From contig DIOT01000030.1 in assembly GCA_002426195.1 (NCBI GenBank), forward strand, positions 149,254-213,253: a stretch of DNA of 64,000 nucleotides. The letters are read 5' to 3'. This stretch comes from Bacteroidales bacterium UBA5507 (lineage in GTDB: Bacteria > Bacteroidota > Bacteroidia > Bacteroidales > Lentimicrobiaceae). The position numbers and the translations under genes were made by a program. Below, in pieces: positions 34,597-46,800 of the stretch; the first letter of the stretch is position 1, and every line of letters begins with the position of its first letter. Under the pieces are notes generated by a model. It was not told the origin of the DNA, did not search any database, and saw only the letters and a program-made list of their open reading frames with translations.

Positions 34597-35571
34597 ATGT
34601 ATACACAAGATCAATTGCATGAGAAAATTTCAAATGCACTAGATGCTCTTCCAATACATGGTGAACCTATCGGTCTATATGAGCCTATTTCTTATACTCT
34701 TAATCAGAGTGGAAAAAGAATCCGACCCCTCTTTGTTCTTGTAGCGAATCAAATTTTTGGCGGTGATCCAGTTGAAGCATTACCTGCAGCAACTGCCATT
34801 GAGATCTTCCATAATTTTACATTACTACATGATGATATAATTGACCAGGCGCCTTTAAGACGAGGGTATGAGACAGTTTACAGAAAATGGAATACAAATG
34901 TTGCTATTCTCTCAGGTGATACGATGTTCGCAATTGCATATGGAGAACTTTCAAAAAGCAAACCAGAACTTCTTCCCAGTTTAATGCAATTGTTCTCAAA
35001 AACTGCTATTGAAGTATGTGAAGGGCAACAGTATGATATTGATTACGAGCTTCAACAACATGTCGGACTGAAGGAATATATCAATATGATCAGATTAAAA
35101 ACTGCCGTACTGCTTGCTGCGAGTCTTAAGATTGGTGCAATGACAGCTGGTGCATCTGAAGAAAATTCTGAGAAGATATATAAGTTCGGAATTGCTATGG
35201 GGATTGCATTTCAACTTCAGGACGACTTGCTTGACTCCTACGGTAATCAGGCAATTTTTGGTAAAAAGACAGGAGGTGATATTGCGATTAATAAGAAGAC
35301 TGTATTGTTTATCAAGGCCATTGAGAAATCAAGCGATACAATTAGATTAAAGCTTGAGAGATTATATAAAGTTAACAATTTACCGGTCGATGAAAAAGTA
35401 TCCAAGGTTATGTCAATATTTGACACTCTCGGTGTAAAAGAAAGCACGGAAGAGCTAATTCAGAGCTACTTCAATGAAGCCTGTCACATACTTGATTCAA
35501 TTAACATTCCTAATGAGATGAGAGCTATGCTAACAGATATAGCCAGTAATATGATTAAAAGAGTGAGGTAA
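34597..35571 (+). CDS. polyprenyl diphosphate synthase
   Basis: A 324-residue trans-prenyltransferase that extends allylic diphosphates with isopentenyl diphosphate, giving quinone side chains or precursors. The first aspartate-rich motif is LLHDDIIDQAPLRRG near residue 82 and the second is FQLQDDLLDSYGN near residue 208. QSGKRIRPLFVL and the GDTMFAIAY segment also match. Chain length cannot be read with confidence. It directly follows rfbA with a 2-bp gap, and its stop is only 3 bp from the stop of the convergent ABC-F gene. Confidence 0.92.
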   Translation: MYTQDQLHEKISNALDALPIHGEPIGLYEPISYTLNQSGKRIRPLFVLVANQIFGGDPVEALPAATAIEIFHNFTLLHDDIIDQAPLRRGYETVYRKWNTNVAILSGDTMFAIAYGELSKSKPELLPSLMQLFSKTAIEVCEGQQYDIDYELQQHVGLKEYINMIRLKTAVLLAASLKIGAMTAGASEENSEKIYKFGIAMGIAFQLQDDLLDSYGNQAIFGKKTGGDIAINKKTVLFIKAIEKSSDTIRLKLERLYKVNNLPVDEKVSKVMSIFDTLGVKESTEELIQSYFNEACHILDSINIPNEMRAMLTDIASNMIKRVR

Positions 35572-35574
35572 GTC

Positions 35575-37521
35575 CTATTCCTGCTTCATCTTCTCAACCT
35601 CCTCATGAAGTGTTTCCCAGTTGTTCATGAGTTTATCCAAGTGAAATCTGAGATTTTCGTATGTTTGATAAAATTCGGGATCATTCATGAATTTCGCATA
35701 GTGTTCAGGTATTGAGAGTTTGGTATCCATTGAAGCTATTTTAACTTCAGTTTCCTGAATTTCCAGCTCAACTTTCTCAATTCTATTTTGGAGTTTACGA
35801 AGCTCTTTTTCGAATAATTTCCTTTTTTCATATTGCTGCTTGTTATCAGAAGACACTTCAGTTTCCCTCAGTTTGGCATTCTTGGCCACCTGTGCAGAAA
35901 GCTGGTCGAGATTCTGAAGTTTTCTTTTTTCCAGGAAGTCATAAACATCACCTATATGCTGATAAACACTCATATCCCTAAATTCAAAAACTTTTTGAGT
36001 AAGTCCCTGAAGGAAATCACGATCATGCGAAACTACAATCAGAGTACCATCGAACATCAATAGTGCGTTTTTTAAAATATCTTTGGACATCATATCTAGA
36101 TGATTAGTTGGCTCATCCAGGATAAGGAGATTGACTGGAGAAAGTAAAAGTTGTGCTAATGCAAGTCGCGATTTTTCACCTCCACTCAGAACTTTTACCT
36201 TCTTTTCCGTATCTTCACCAGAGAATAAAAAGCTTCCAAGAATATTTCTCACTTTTGGACGCATATCTCCTACTGCAATATCATCAATTGTTTCAAATAC
36301 TTTCTTTTCAGGATCGAGCATTTCTGATTGGTTCTGCGCATAATATCCAATCTTAACATTATACCCTATTTTACAATCACCGGTATGTTGCAAATTTTCT
36401 GTTATTACCTTTGCCATAGTCGTCTTGCCTTCACCGTTTTTGCCTACGAATGCAACAAAATCACCTTTCTCAATGGCAAAATCGATATTTCTGAAAATGC
36501 ATTTTTCACCATAATGTTTAGTAAGTCCAACAGCTTCGATAACAAGCCGACCTGAAGGAGGTGCAGGAGGAAATTTGAAATGTATAGACGCTTTATCAAT
36601 TTTTTCGACTTCAATTCGGTCTACCTTCTCTAGCATTTTAATCCTTGACTGTACTTGCTTTGCCTTATTTGCTTTATAACGGAATCTCTCAATAAACTTT
36701 TCAATATCTGCTAATTGTTTTTGCTGATTGGCGAATGCGGCCTGTTGCTGCTCGTGTAGATCTGCCCTTTGAACCACATACTCAGAGTATGAGCACTTGT
36801 AATCATAGATTTTTCCAAGAGTGATTTCAATAGTCCGGGAAGTTACATTATCGAGGAACGCCCTGTCGTGAGATACCAGAATTACAGATCCCTGAAATAC
36901 TTGCAGGTACTCTTCAAGCCATTGAATTGATTCTATATCAAGGTGATTGGTAGGCTCATCAAGAAGTAGAACATTGGGTCTTTTCAAGAGCAATTTGGCT
37001 AATTCAACTCTCATTTTCCATCCGCCACTAAAGTCTGTTATTCTTCGCGAAAAGTCTGATTGTCTGAAACCCAAACCTAATAGAACTTTTTCTGTATCAC
37101 CCACCATTGAATTTCCACCAAGGAGGCTAAAATGTTCATTACATTCATTAAAGCGTGTTATCAGGGCAAGGTACTCTTTTGAATTGTAGTCCTCCCTTTC
37201 TGCCAGTTGATTACTTATCGCGTCACTTTCATTTTTAAAATCAATAACATGATCAAAAGCCTTGAGAGCTTCATTAAAAACAGTATCCGTCCCTGAACTG
37301 GTAATATCTTGAGGAAGATAACCTATTGTAAGATCAGGCTTCTTGCTGATAATACCAGTTTCAGGTATCTGTTCACCATAAATTATGCGCAATAAAGTTG
37401 TCTTTCCTGCTCCATTTTTACCAACAAGTCCAATCCTATCACGATCATTAATAAGAAATGTAACATTATCGAATAAGTATTTACCGGTAAAATAAACAGA
37501 CAGATTATTAACAGACAGCAT
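35575..37521 (-). CDS. ABC-F family ATPase
   Basis: A 648-residue soluble protein with two ABC domains and no membrane segment, the layout of ribosome-associated ABC-F translation factors such as EttA and Uup. Domain 1 has GLVGKNGAGKTTLLRIIYG, FSGGWKMRVELAKLL and LLLDEPTNHLDIES. The helical linker between them is lysine-rich (ERFRYKANKAKQVQSRIKMLEK). Domain 2 has FVGKNGEGKTTMAK, LSGGEKSRLALAQLLL and LDEPTNHLD. A coiled-coil C-terminal extension (about 545-648) resembles Uup. The start ATG 37521 lies 20 bp after a perfect -7 element; the open frame to 37614 would begin upstream of it. The specific ribosomal role, including drug resistance, cannot be told. Confidence 0.92.
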   Translation of the reverse strand: MLSVNNLSVYFTGKYLFDNVTFLINDRDRIGLVGKNGAGKTTLLRIIYGEQIPETGIISKKPDLTIGYLPQDITSSGTDTVFNEALKAFDHVIDFKNESDAISNQLAEREDYNSKEYLALITRFNECNEHFSLLGGNSMVGDTEKVLLGLGFRQSDFSRRITDFSGGWKMRVELAKLLLKRPNVLLLDEPTNHLDIESIQWLEEYLQVFQGSVILVSHDRAFLDNVTSRTIEITLGKIYDYKCSYSEYVVQRADLHEQQQAAFANQQKQLADIEKFIERFRYKANKAKQVQSRIKMLEKVDRIEVEKIDKASIHFKFPPAPPSGRLVIEAVGLTKHYGEKCIFRNIDFAIEKGDFVAFVGKNGEGKTTMAKVITENLQHTGDCKIGYNVKIGYYAQNQSEMLDPEKKVFETIDDIAVGDMRPKVRNILGSFLFSGEDTEKKVKVLSGGEKSRLALAQLLLSPVNLLILDEPTNHLDMMSKDILKNALLMFDGTLIVVSHDRDFLQGLTQKVFEFRDMSVYQHIGDVYDFLEKRKLQNLDQLSAQVAKNAKLRETEVSSDNKQQYEKRKLFEKELRKLQNRIEKVELEIQETEVKIASMDTKLSIPEHYAKFMNDPEFYQTYENLRFHLDKLMNNWETLHEEVEKMKQE

Positions 37522-37541
37522 ATCAACAATTAATTTGAAGG

Positions 37542-37549
37542 CAAAATTA
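37542..37549 (-). promoter_or_regulatory. -7 promoter element (TAATTTTG) for the ABC-F gene
   Basis: The minus strand reads TAATTTTG followed by C, a full match to TAnnTTTG, 20 bp before the ATG at 37521. Confidence 0.55.
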
Positions 37550-37823
37550 ACATTTATGCCTGAATATAATGGTCTATTGGATGAAGACTGTCTCAACTTC
37601 CTCATTACAAGCATTGCACTATGTCTCCAATATATTGGTAACTATCATGCAGAATTAGGCCATTTAATTAAAAATATTTTACCTCATTCTATTCTTATCT
37701 AATTGATTTATAGGCTTTTATGTATTACTGGTAAAGTTTATCACAAAAAATCTTAAATTTTTTTACAATCACCTAGTTACTTCACCTCGAAATTGGCATT
37801 AACAATTACATCTTCTTTACCTG
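37550..37823. other. intergenic region upstream of the giant surface-protein gene
   Basis: This AT-rich spacer must hold the promoter of the 23.4-kb gene. I see no perfect TAnnTTTG on the plus strand and no inverted repeat that I can support. If translation starts at the second in-frame ATG (37899), the leader would extend into the annotated frame. Confidence 0.5.
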
Positions 37824-40800
37824 ATGAAGATGAGTTCTTTCTATAAGGCAAAATACAAGCGTATGAGAACCAGTAATACAATTTTCGGGGGGAAATTAAT
37901 GAGATGGTTAACTCTGACAATCATCGTATTTATATTCGCTCAACAACAAGCACTGCCGTGCAGTGATCTGACGATAAGTGGAAGTACAACAATCTGTGAA
38001 GGTAGTACAACCCAAATAAATTTTTCAATAAACCAGGATGACGGTTTACCGCCATGGCGCATTATCTATGCCATTGACGGAATTGAGCAACCGGAGATAA
38101 CCGGTATCACTAATACATCCTTTAATATAATTACCTCTACTCCCGGATTATATACAGGCGTATCTATCTACGATGCGAATGATTGTTTGGGAGTAATTTT
38201 TGGTTCAGCAACATTAACTCAGAATCCATTACCCGGAAATCCAGGTTCAATATCAGGTGATGCAAATGTATGTCAGGGAGAAGCTGGTGTAATATACACA
38301 GTTCCGGTTATCACAAATGCCAACTCATACGAATGGACACTCCCGACAGGAGTCAACTTAGCTGGCCAGGTAAATAATCAAATCACGGCTAATTATAGTT
38401 TATCAGCCATTTCAGGATTTATAAGTGTCAGAGGAGTAAATGATTGTGGACCCGGAAACTGGTCGAATTTTGCTGTCGACGTACAACCTCAACCAGCTGC
38501 AGCAGGTACTATAACAGGACTCAGTACTGTTTGCCAAGGCCAGAACAGTGTAGTATATACTGTGCCTTCTATAGCCAATGCAACGGGATACCTCTGGGCC
38601 CTTCCTTCAGGTGCCAATATTGTTACACAAAACAATAATTCCATTACTGTTAATTTTGGGACTTCAGCATTATCCGGTAACATAACAGTAACCGGAACTA
38701 ACAATTGTGGAAATGGACAGGCTTCTTCTTTAAATATAACAGTCAATCCATTACCCGGGAGTAGTGGAACCATTTCAGGAATTAATACAGTATGCAGAGG
38801 GCAATCAGGTATTTCATTCAGCATACCCCCTATTGTCAATGCAAGTGGTTACTTGTGGAATCTTCCAATGGGTTTCAATATCACTTCGGGGCAAAACACC
38901 AACAGTATAACAATCGATGTTTCACCCACAGCTTCTTCAGGGCAGATTACCGTTGCTGGTGTAAATTCATGCGGACAAGGAATAACTTCACCTCCTTTAA
39001 ATATAACCGTCAATGATGTGCCTGCCACTCCGGCGGGCATAAGTGGTTTAAGCACCGTATGTCAGGGAGTATCCGGCGTAATTTATTCAGTTGCCGCTAT
39101 CACTGGAGCAACTTCATACGAATGGCAGTTACCTTCGGGAATAACATTCTCAGGCGGATCGACCAATCAGATATCAGCAAATTTCAGCTTAACTGCTATT
39201 AGTGGAACCATTCAGGTAAGAGGTATAAATAGTTGTGGTGAAGGACCATGGTCACAACCTTTTAATGTTACTGTCAATACGCTGCCCCAGGCTGCAGGAA
39301 CAATTAGTGGTGATAACCAAATTTGTGCTCCTTCAAACGGTTTGATATTCACTGTTGCCAATATTACGGGAGCTTCATCATATGAGTGGGAATTCCCATC
39401 CGGATTTACTGTTACCGGTTCTGATCAACAAAATTCTATAACGCTGAATGCTTTATCCAATGCTAATTCAGGCGGAATCAGGGTTAGAGGTATAAACGAC
39501 TGTGGCACCAGCTCTTTCTCACCAGTATTTAATATTTCTGTTTCATCACCGGCAACCGCTTTTGCAGGCAATAACTCATCGATATGTGAAGGAAGCACTT
39601 TTGATCTCAATCAGGCAACAGCAACCAATTATAGTTCAATACAATGGACTACTACGGGGGATGGCAGCTTCAGTAATTCAAATGTGCTGAGGCCGGAATA
39701 TACTCCAGGAAATAATGATATTCAGAACGGAATTGTTGACCTTACTTTAGTTGTAACAGGCAATGGAGTATGTCCAAATGCCACAAGTTCTTTAACTCTT
39801 TCAATTTCAAAGATACCGGTTGTATATGCCGGTAATGATATTTCTACATGTGAGCAGAGTGGTCAACTATCATTAAGCGGCACATCAAGTAACTGCCAAA
39901 GTATTGTTTGGTCAACTTCAGGAGATGGCACATTTGGTAACCCCAGTTCATTGACATCTAATTATTTACCAGGTCCGGATGATATAATCAACGGTAGTGT
40001 TACCTTAACTCTTACAGGTAATGGTTCAGGCGCCTGTGGCTCTCAGGTAAGTGATGTTTTAACAATTTCCATTACACGCCGTCCGGTGGTTGAAGCAGGG
40101 AATAATATACAGAGTTGCCAGGATGCCCCTGTAAATCTTACGGGAAGTGCACAATATTACCAATCAATACAGTGGTCTTCCTCAGGATCAGGAAGTTTCT
40201 CCTCAACAAATACACTGAACACTACTTATACTCCCAGTGCTGCTGATATAAATGCCGGCAATGTTACTATTAGTCTGAGTGCTCAGCCAATTAATCCCTG
40301 CTCTAATCTAGTCACTGATAATCTTACACTTATTATTTCTTCAACTCCTGCAGTTAATGCTGGTGCTGATATTGAAATATGCGCTGTAAGCGGAGCGGTA
40401 CAATTGTCAGGAACAGCATCTAACTGTGGAACATTAATCTGGAGTAGTAACGGTAATGGCACATTCAGTAACCCGGGTTCTCTGACAACTATGTATTTGC
40501 CCGGGACTTCAGACATTACAAATGGTTCGAGTATACTCACACTAAGTGGCACTGGCAATGGTGCTTGCAACAGTACAGTACAAGACAATCTTGCCCTTCA
40601 GATAATTCCTGTACCGCAGGCAAATGCAGGTGCAAATATTCAGTCGTGTGGAGATGAACCCATAAATTTAAACGGGACCGCCAATGACTATTTTTCAGTT
40701 ATTTGGACCACTAGTGGCAATGGCACTTTCCTTGACCGAAATAATCTTGAAACCGTCTACTATCCAAGTAACGATGATGTAGCAGCGGGCACATTCACTA

Positions 40801-43800
40801 TACGCCTTACAGCAAATCCCATTAGTCCATGTATGAGCGATTTCATTGATGACCTGACTGTAACCATTAATGAAGAACCTATTGTTTTTGCAGGACCTGA
40901 TATTACGAGTTGTGGCACCCAAGGATTCACAATTACCGGGAGTCAGGCACAAAATTACTCGTCTTTGACCTGGAGTACTTCTGGTTCAGGCACTTTCGAT
41001 AGTCCAAACGGATTATCTCCAACTTACTACCCATCCTTGGCTGATGTAACTGCAGGTTCTGTCATACTAACACTGTCTGCTCAAGGAACGGGAGACTGTT
41101 CAGGAATCTCAGTTTCTGATGACATGATATTAAATCTGAATGCCGAGCCCACTGTTAATGCAGGTCCCCCAGCAACTGTTTGTCAGGGAACTCAATTGGA
41201 AATCACTGATGCCACTGCAAGTAATTATCAGGTATTGACTTGGTTAACTTCAGGAAGTGGAACCTTTATAAACAACGGAACATTGAATCCCACTTATCTG
41301 CCTAGTGTTGCAGATATAAATCAGGGTATGATTACACTCACACTTAGAGCAACTCCGCTGGCACCATGTTCAACACCTGTTTCAAGCAGCAAAATCATTA
41401 ATTTTTCAATTAATCCGACTGTGTATGCTGGGATTGATGCAACAGTATGTGATAATTCTTCCTACACTATATCAGATGCATTAGCTTCAAATTATGGATC
41501 ACTTTCCTGGTCAACCAATGGCACGGGATCATTCTCAAGCACAAATAGTTTAAATACCACCTATACACCAAGTAATTCGGATGTCCTTAATGGCTCAGTG
41601 ACCTTGACCTTAACGGCATACGGTAATGCAACCTGTAATCAGAATGCAATTGATCAGCTGGAAATTACTATCACCCAATCACCCGTTGCAGATGCCGGTT
41701 CAGGTGGAGTAATTTGTGAAAACTCATCATTTACAGTTACAACAGCAACCGCTTCAGCAAATACTACTATACAATGGTCAAGTAGTGGAACCGGGACACT
41801 TGTAAGCGGAGGTTCATTAACACCAACCTATACACCTTCAGCTCAAGACGCTCTTAATGGAACTGTAGTTTTGACAATGACAGTTACAGGAAATCCTCCT
41901 TGCAACACATCAATTCAGGATAATATTACTATTGCAATAATACCGGAACCTATACCAGACGCAGGAGCAAATTTCTCAGTTTGTGGATTGACACCTTTCA
42001 CAATCACTAACGCTTCAGCCACAAACTATACCTCAATAAGCTGGACCACAAATGGCACCGGTAGTTTGTCAAATACTAACAGAATAGATCCAACCTATAT
42101 ACCAAGTGCAGCCGATCTTGCTAATGGAAATGTCACACTAACAATGAGTTTAACCGGCAACTTCCCATGCAATCAGGTGATAAGCGATCAGGTGCTGGTT
42201 ACAATCAATCAGGTACCCGTTATTAATGCAGGTCCCGATATAACAATTTGTGAAGGACCTCATAACATAACCGGAGCAACTGCAATCAATTACAGCACTT
42301 TACAATGGAGCACTATAAATGGTGATGGTGTATTCAATAATGGAAGTGCATTAAATGCAATTTATACACCTGGTACTGCTGATTTACTCAGGGGATATGT
42401 TACTCTCACCCTTACGGCTGTGGCTCTACCTCCATGTACTGATGTAATCTCAGACAATGTGATTTACACAATAAAAGCTGAGCCTACTGCTTATGCTGGA
42501 CCTGATGTAATTATTTGTGAAGGCAGCAATTATCTTCTGCAGCATGCTACTGCACAGGATTACACTAGCATAATCTGGACTACAAGTGGTTCGGGCTACT
42601 TTAATAATGCAAACACAACAAATCCACTATACTATCCAAGTCTGGCTGACATAGCCAATGGCTCAGTTATACTTACCATGACACTGGAAAACTCTCCATG
42701 TCTCCCGGTATATGATGAAATGACACTGGTAATTAATCATAACCCAACCGCAAATGCAGGTAGTGATGCAACAATTTGCGAAGGTGATTCTTATATGATT
42801 ACTGATGCAAGTGCACTTAATTGTTCCACCTATCTTTGGACAACAACCGGTAGTGGTGCCCTACAGAATCCGACAACTCTTACTCCTACTTATATCCCTT
42901 CTGCAGCTGATATTATGGCTGGTTCAGTACAACTAATGTTGAGTGTTGATGCTCAGGCACCTTGTGTAGCAAATGATTACGATTTAATGACTATTTACAT
43001 CACACGCCAGCCGATCGTTCAGGCTGGTAGTGATATTACTATATGTGAAAATCAAACCCACTCTATAACTGATGCTACCGCTTCATATTATTCATCTGTG
43101 CTTTGGTCTTCAACTGGAGATGGTGTAATAACCGGCTCTAATACCTTATTCCCAACCTATACGCCTGGATTAATTGATGCAACTCTTGGATATGTCACTC
43201 TAACCCTGAGGGCATATGGTAACAGTCCCTGTATCCAGCCTGTTACCGATGAGATTTATATTACTATAGAAAACACATCTGACATTTATGCAGGAAGCGA
43301 TATAACCATTTGTAGTGGTTCAAATATTGCTTTAACCGAAGCAATTGCTGACCATTATTCTACATTGAGGTGGAGCACTTCAGGAAACGGAAGTTTTTCT
43401 GATCCTACCATGTTACATCCTGTTTATACTCCAAGTCCACAAGATATTTCAAACGGAACAATTATCCTCACCCTGACGGGTTCACCAGTATCACCTTGCT
43501 CAGATTACACAACAGATGCCCTGGTGCTTAATATAAGCCAACCTCCTCAGGTTAATGCAGGAAGCGATGGAACCATTTGCGAAACCAGCCAGTATTATAT
43601 TTTTGATGCTTCAGCATCTGATTACTCAGTTATTACATGGACAACCATGGGAGATGGTTTCTTCTCCAATCAGAATTCAATTAATCCTACTTACACACCA
43701 GGTCCAAACGACAGAGCAGCAGGCTCAGTTCTTCTTTATCTTAATGCCACCAGTCTACTACCTTGCACCGGTGATGTAAGCGATGCTATGGAGTTAGTAA

Positions 43801-46800
43801 TTTTACCATTACCAAATATTACAGCCGGGCCAGATGCTTCAGTTTGTGAGAATAATACCTATTTGCTTTCAGGAGCTACAGCCTTAAATTATGGTTCCTT
43901 ACAATGGACAACTTCAGGATCAGGATGGTTTTCAAACGCCTCGGTATTAAACTCCATATACACACCAAGCAGTGAAGATATTCTGAATGGTTCTGTAACT
44001 TTAATTCTTACTGCTCAGGGAATTTTACCTTGTACAGATCAGGTTGATGATCAGATGGAACTTAATATTGAAGCTGCTCCTATTGCAAATGCCGGTCCTG
44101 ATCAGGAAATCTGTGTCAGTAACTATACCATTACAACAGCTACTGCCCAGAACTACCATCATATACAATGGACGTCAAGTGGAAGTTCAGGTACGCTATT
44201 GAATGCAAACACAATCACGCCAACATATATCCCCAGCGCCCTTGATATTACCAATGGTTCAGTGGTACTTACGTTGACAGCCAGTGCGAATTTCCCTTGT
44301 AGCGTTGATGCTGTTGACCAGATGACAATCATTATCCGGGAGACAACAGTAGTGTCTGCCGGTCAGGATGTTACTATATGCGAAGGGTCTGTTTTTACGC
44401 CAAGTGATGCTTCAGCTACGAATTATGCATCAATACAATGGACTACTTCTGGAACAGGATTATTCATTAATGCAAATACAATTAATCCAACATACACACC
44501 AAGTCCTGCTGATATAGCATTAGGATGGGTAAATCTGACACTCACTGCAACCAGTAATGCACCTTGCACCCAGGTTGTTAGCGATGCTATGAGATTGACA
44601 TTAGTCAGGCAACCAATCGTTGATGCTGGTCCCAATGTTACAATTTGTGAAGGTCAGAATCTCAGCACCAATAACGCCTCGGTCAATAACCACACTTCTC
44701 TGGTATGGACAACTACCGGTGACGGTGTATTTCTGGATCCCTCACAATTGTCAACCACCTATACACCCGGTGTTGTGGATATTGCCAATGGTAGTGCTGT
44801 ATTGAGATTAACTGCAACTGGTAATGCACCATGCAATACTCCTGCAACCGATTTCGTGATACTTACTATTCAAGGGTTGCCGTCATTGGATGCTGGTCCA
44901 AATGTTTCGATTTGTGAGAATGAAACTTTTGTTATTACCAATGCCTCGGCAGATAATTACTCAAGCCTGCTATGGACCACCAGTGGAAATGGAACTTTTA
45001 TTGATCCAACTTCCATAAATCCTGAATATATTCCTGGTACTGCTGATATCCTGTCAGGTTCAGTTACCATCACTTTAACAGTAACTGGAGACAGTCCTTG
45101 CTCTTCAACAACCAGTGATTCATTTATTTTAACTATTAATCAAATAGCAGAGGTTAATGCTGGAGCTGATGGCTCCGTATGTGAAAACGGCAGCTTTATT
45201 ATTTCGGATGCTACTGGAACCCATTACTCATCAATTAATTGGTCGACCAATGGAAGTGGAAGCTTCATTAATGGATCATCGCTTAATGCGACCTACTTAC
45301 CAAGTGCTGAAGATGCAATAGCCGGGCAGGTTACTCTTACATTAACTGCAACCAGTATTGCACCATGCAGTGAGATAGTTACTGACACAAAAGTAATTAC
45401 TGTTATTGCAATGCCAGTAATTGAAGCCGGTCCTGATGGAGAAATTTGCAGTGATACATATTATAACATTACCGGTGCCTCTGCAACCGGATATGCAAGT
45501 CTTTTATGGCAGACTTCAGGGACAGGACAATTCTCAAACAATACTCAACTGAATCCAACTTACACACCAAGTGTTGAGGATATTAACTTTGGAAGTGTAG
45601 TTCTCACATTAAATGCAATAAGCAATTCACCTTGTACATCAAATCCTTCTGATTCATTTACGCTAACAATAAACAGGACTCCTGATGGAACAGCAGGTGC
45701 AGATGATGTTGTTTGTGAAAATAATAGTTACACTGTAACAGATGCAAGTGCATCAGCTTATGCGTCAATTAACTGGACTACTAATGGAAGTGGAATCCTT
45801 ACAGGTGCCAATACACTGAATCCTGTGTACACTACTTCAACTGCTGATGCGTTGGCAGGTTCAGTTACAATGACAATGACACTCTCAGGTAATGGATCTT
45901 GTGGCACATTTACCGATCAAAAAGTTATATCTATACAGCAGATTGCTGAAGTATATGCCGGACTTGATGCTTCAATCTGCATTGGTGCAGTTTATACACT
46001 TTCCAATGCCGTTGCCTCAGATTATCAATCGGTGCTATGGACTACCAATGGAAGTGGTAGTTTTACAAATCCCAACCTCGTAAATACTGATTATATTCCA
46101 AGTGCAGCAGATTATGTAGCGGGACAAGTATTATTAACTATTACAGCTGAATCGGTTTATCCATGTTCAGAATCAGTATCCGATTTAATCGTACTCCAAT
46201 TTAATGACTCTCCGATAGCAAATGCAGGACCGGATGATTCAATTTGTGAAGGCTCAGTTTATAATATAATTTCTGCTTCAGCGATTAATTATTCAACTAT
46301 TGTCTGGACGACCTCAGGAACTGGTCATTTTAGTGCAGGAAACACTCTTACACCTACCTACACACCAAGTACTGATGATTTGGCAACAGGATTTGTAACT
46401 CTCACTCTACATGCATTAGGCACACCTCCATGTGCTGAAGATACAGATGACCTGCTTCTAAGATTTATTAAAGCACCTACGGCAAATGCCGGATCAGATG
46501 CTTTGGTTTGTGAAGGAACAATTTATACAGTTTATGATGCCTCTGCTTCAAACTATTCATCTATCAACTGGACTACTTCGGGAAGTGGAAATTTGACCGG
46601 AACCAATACTCTCAATCCGACTTACCTTCCGAGCTTGACAGATTTGGATTTAGGATATGTTACAATCACAATGACTGTCAATGCGGAACTTCCATGTATT
46701 GGACAAGCTGTCTCATCAAAAACATTGACATTCACAAGACTTCCTATTGTTACTGCTGGTTCAGACGGTATTTTATGTGCAGGAGATTCATATACAATCA

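Noticed and set aside
35569..35577. The 3-bp gap between convergent stop codons of the prenyl synthase and ABC-F genes as a regulatory overlap
   Set aside because: Tight convergent ends are common in compact genomes and no hairpin or antisense feature is visible.
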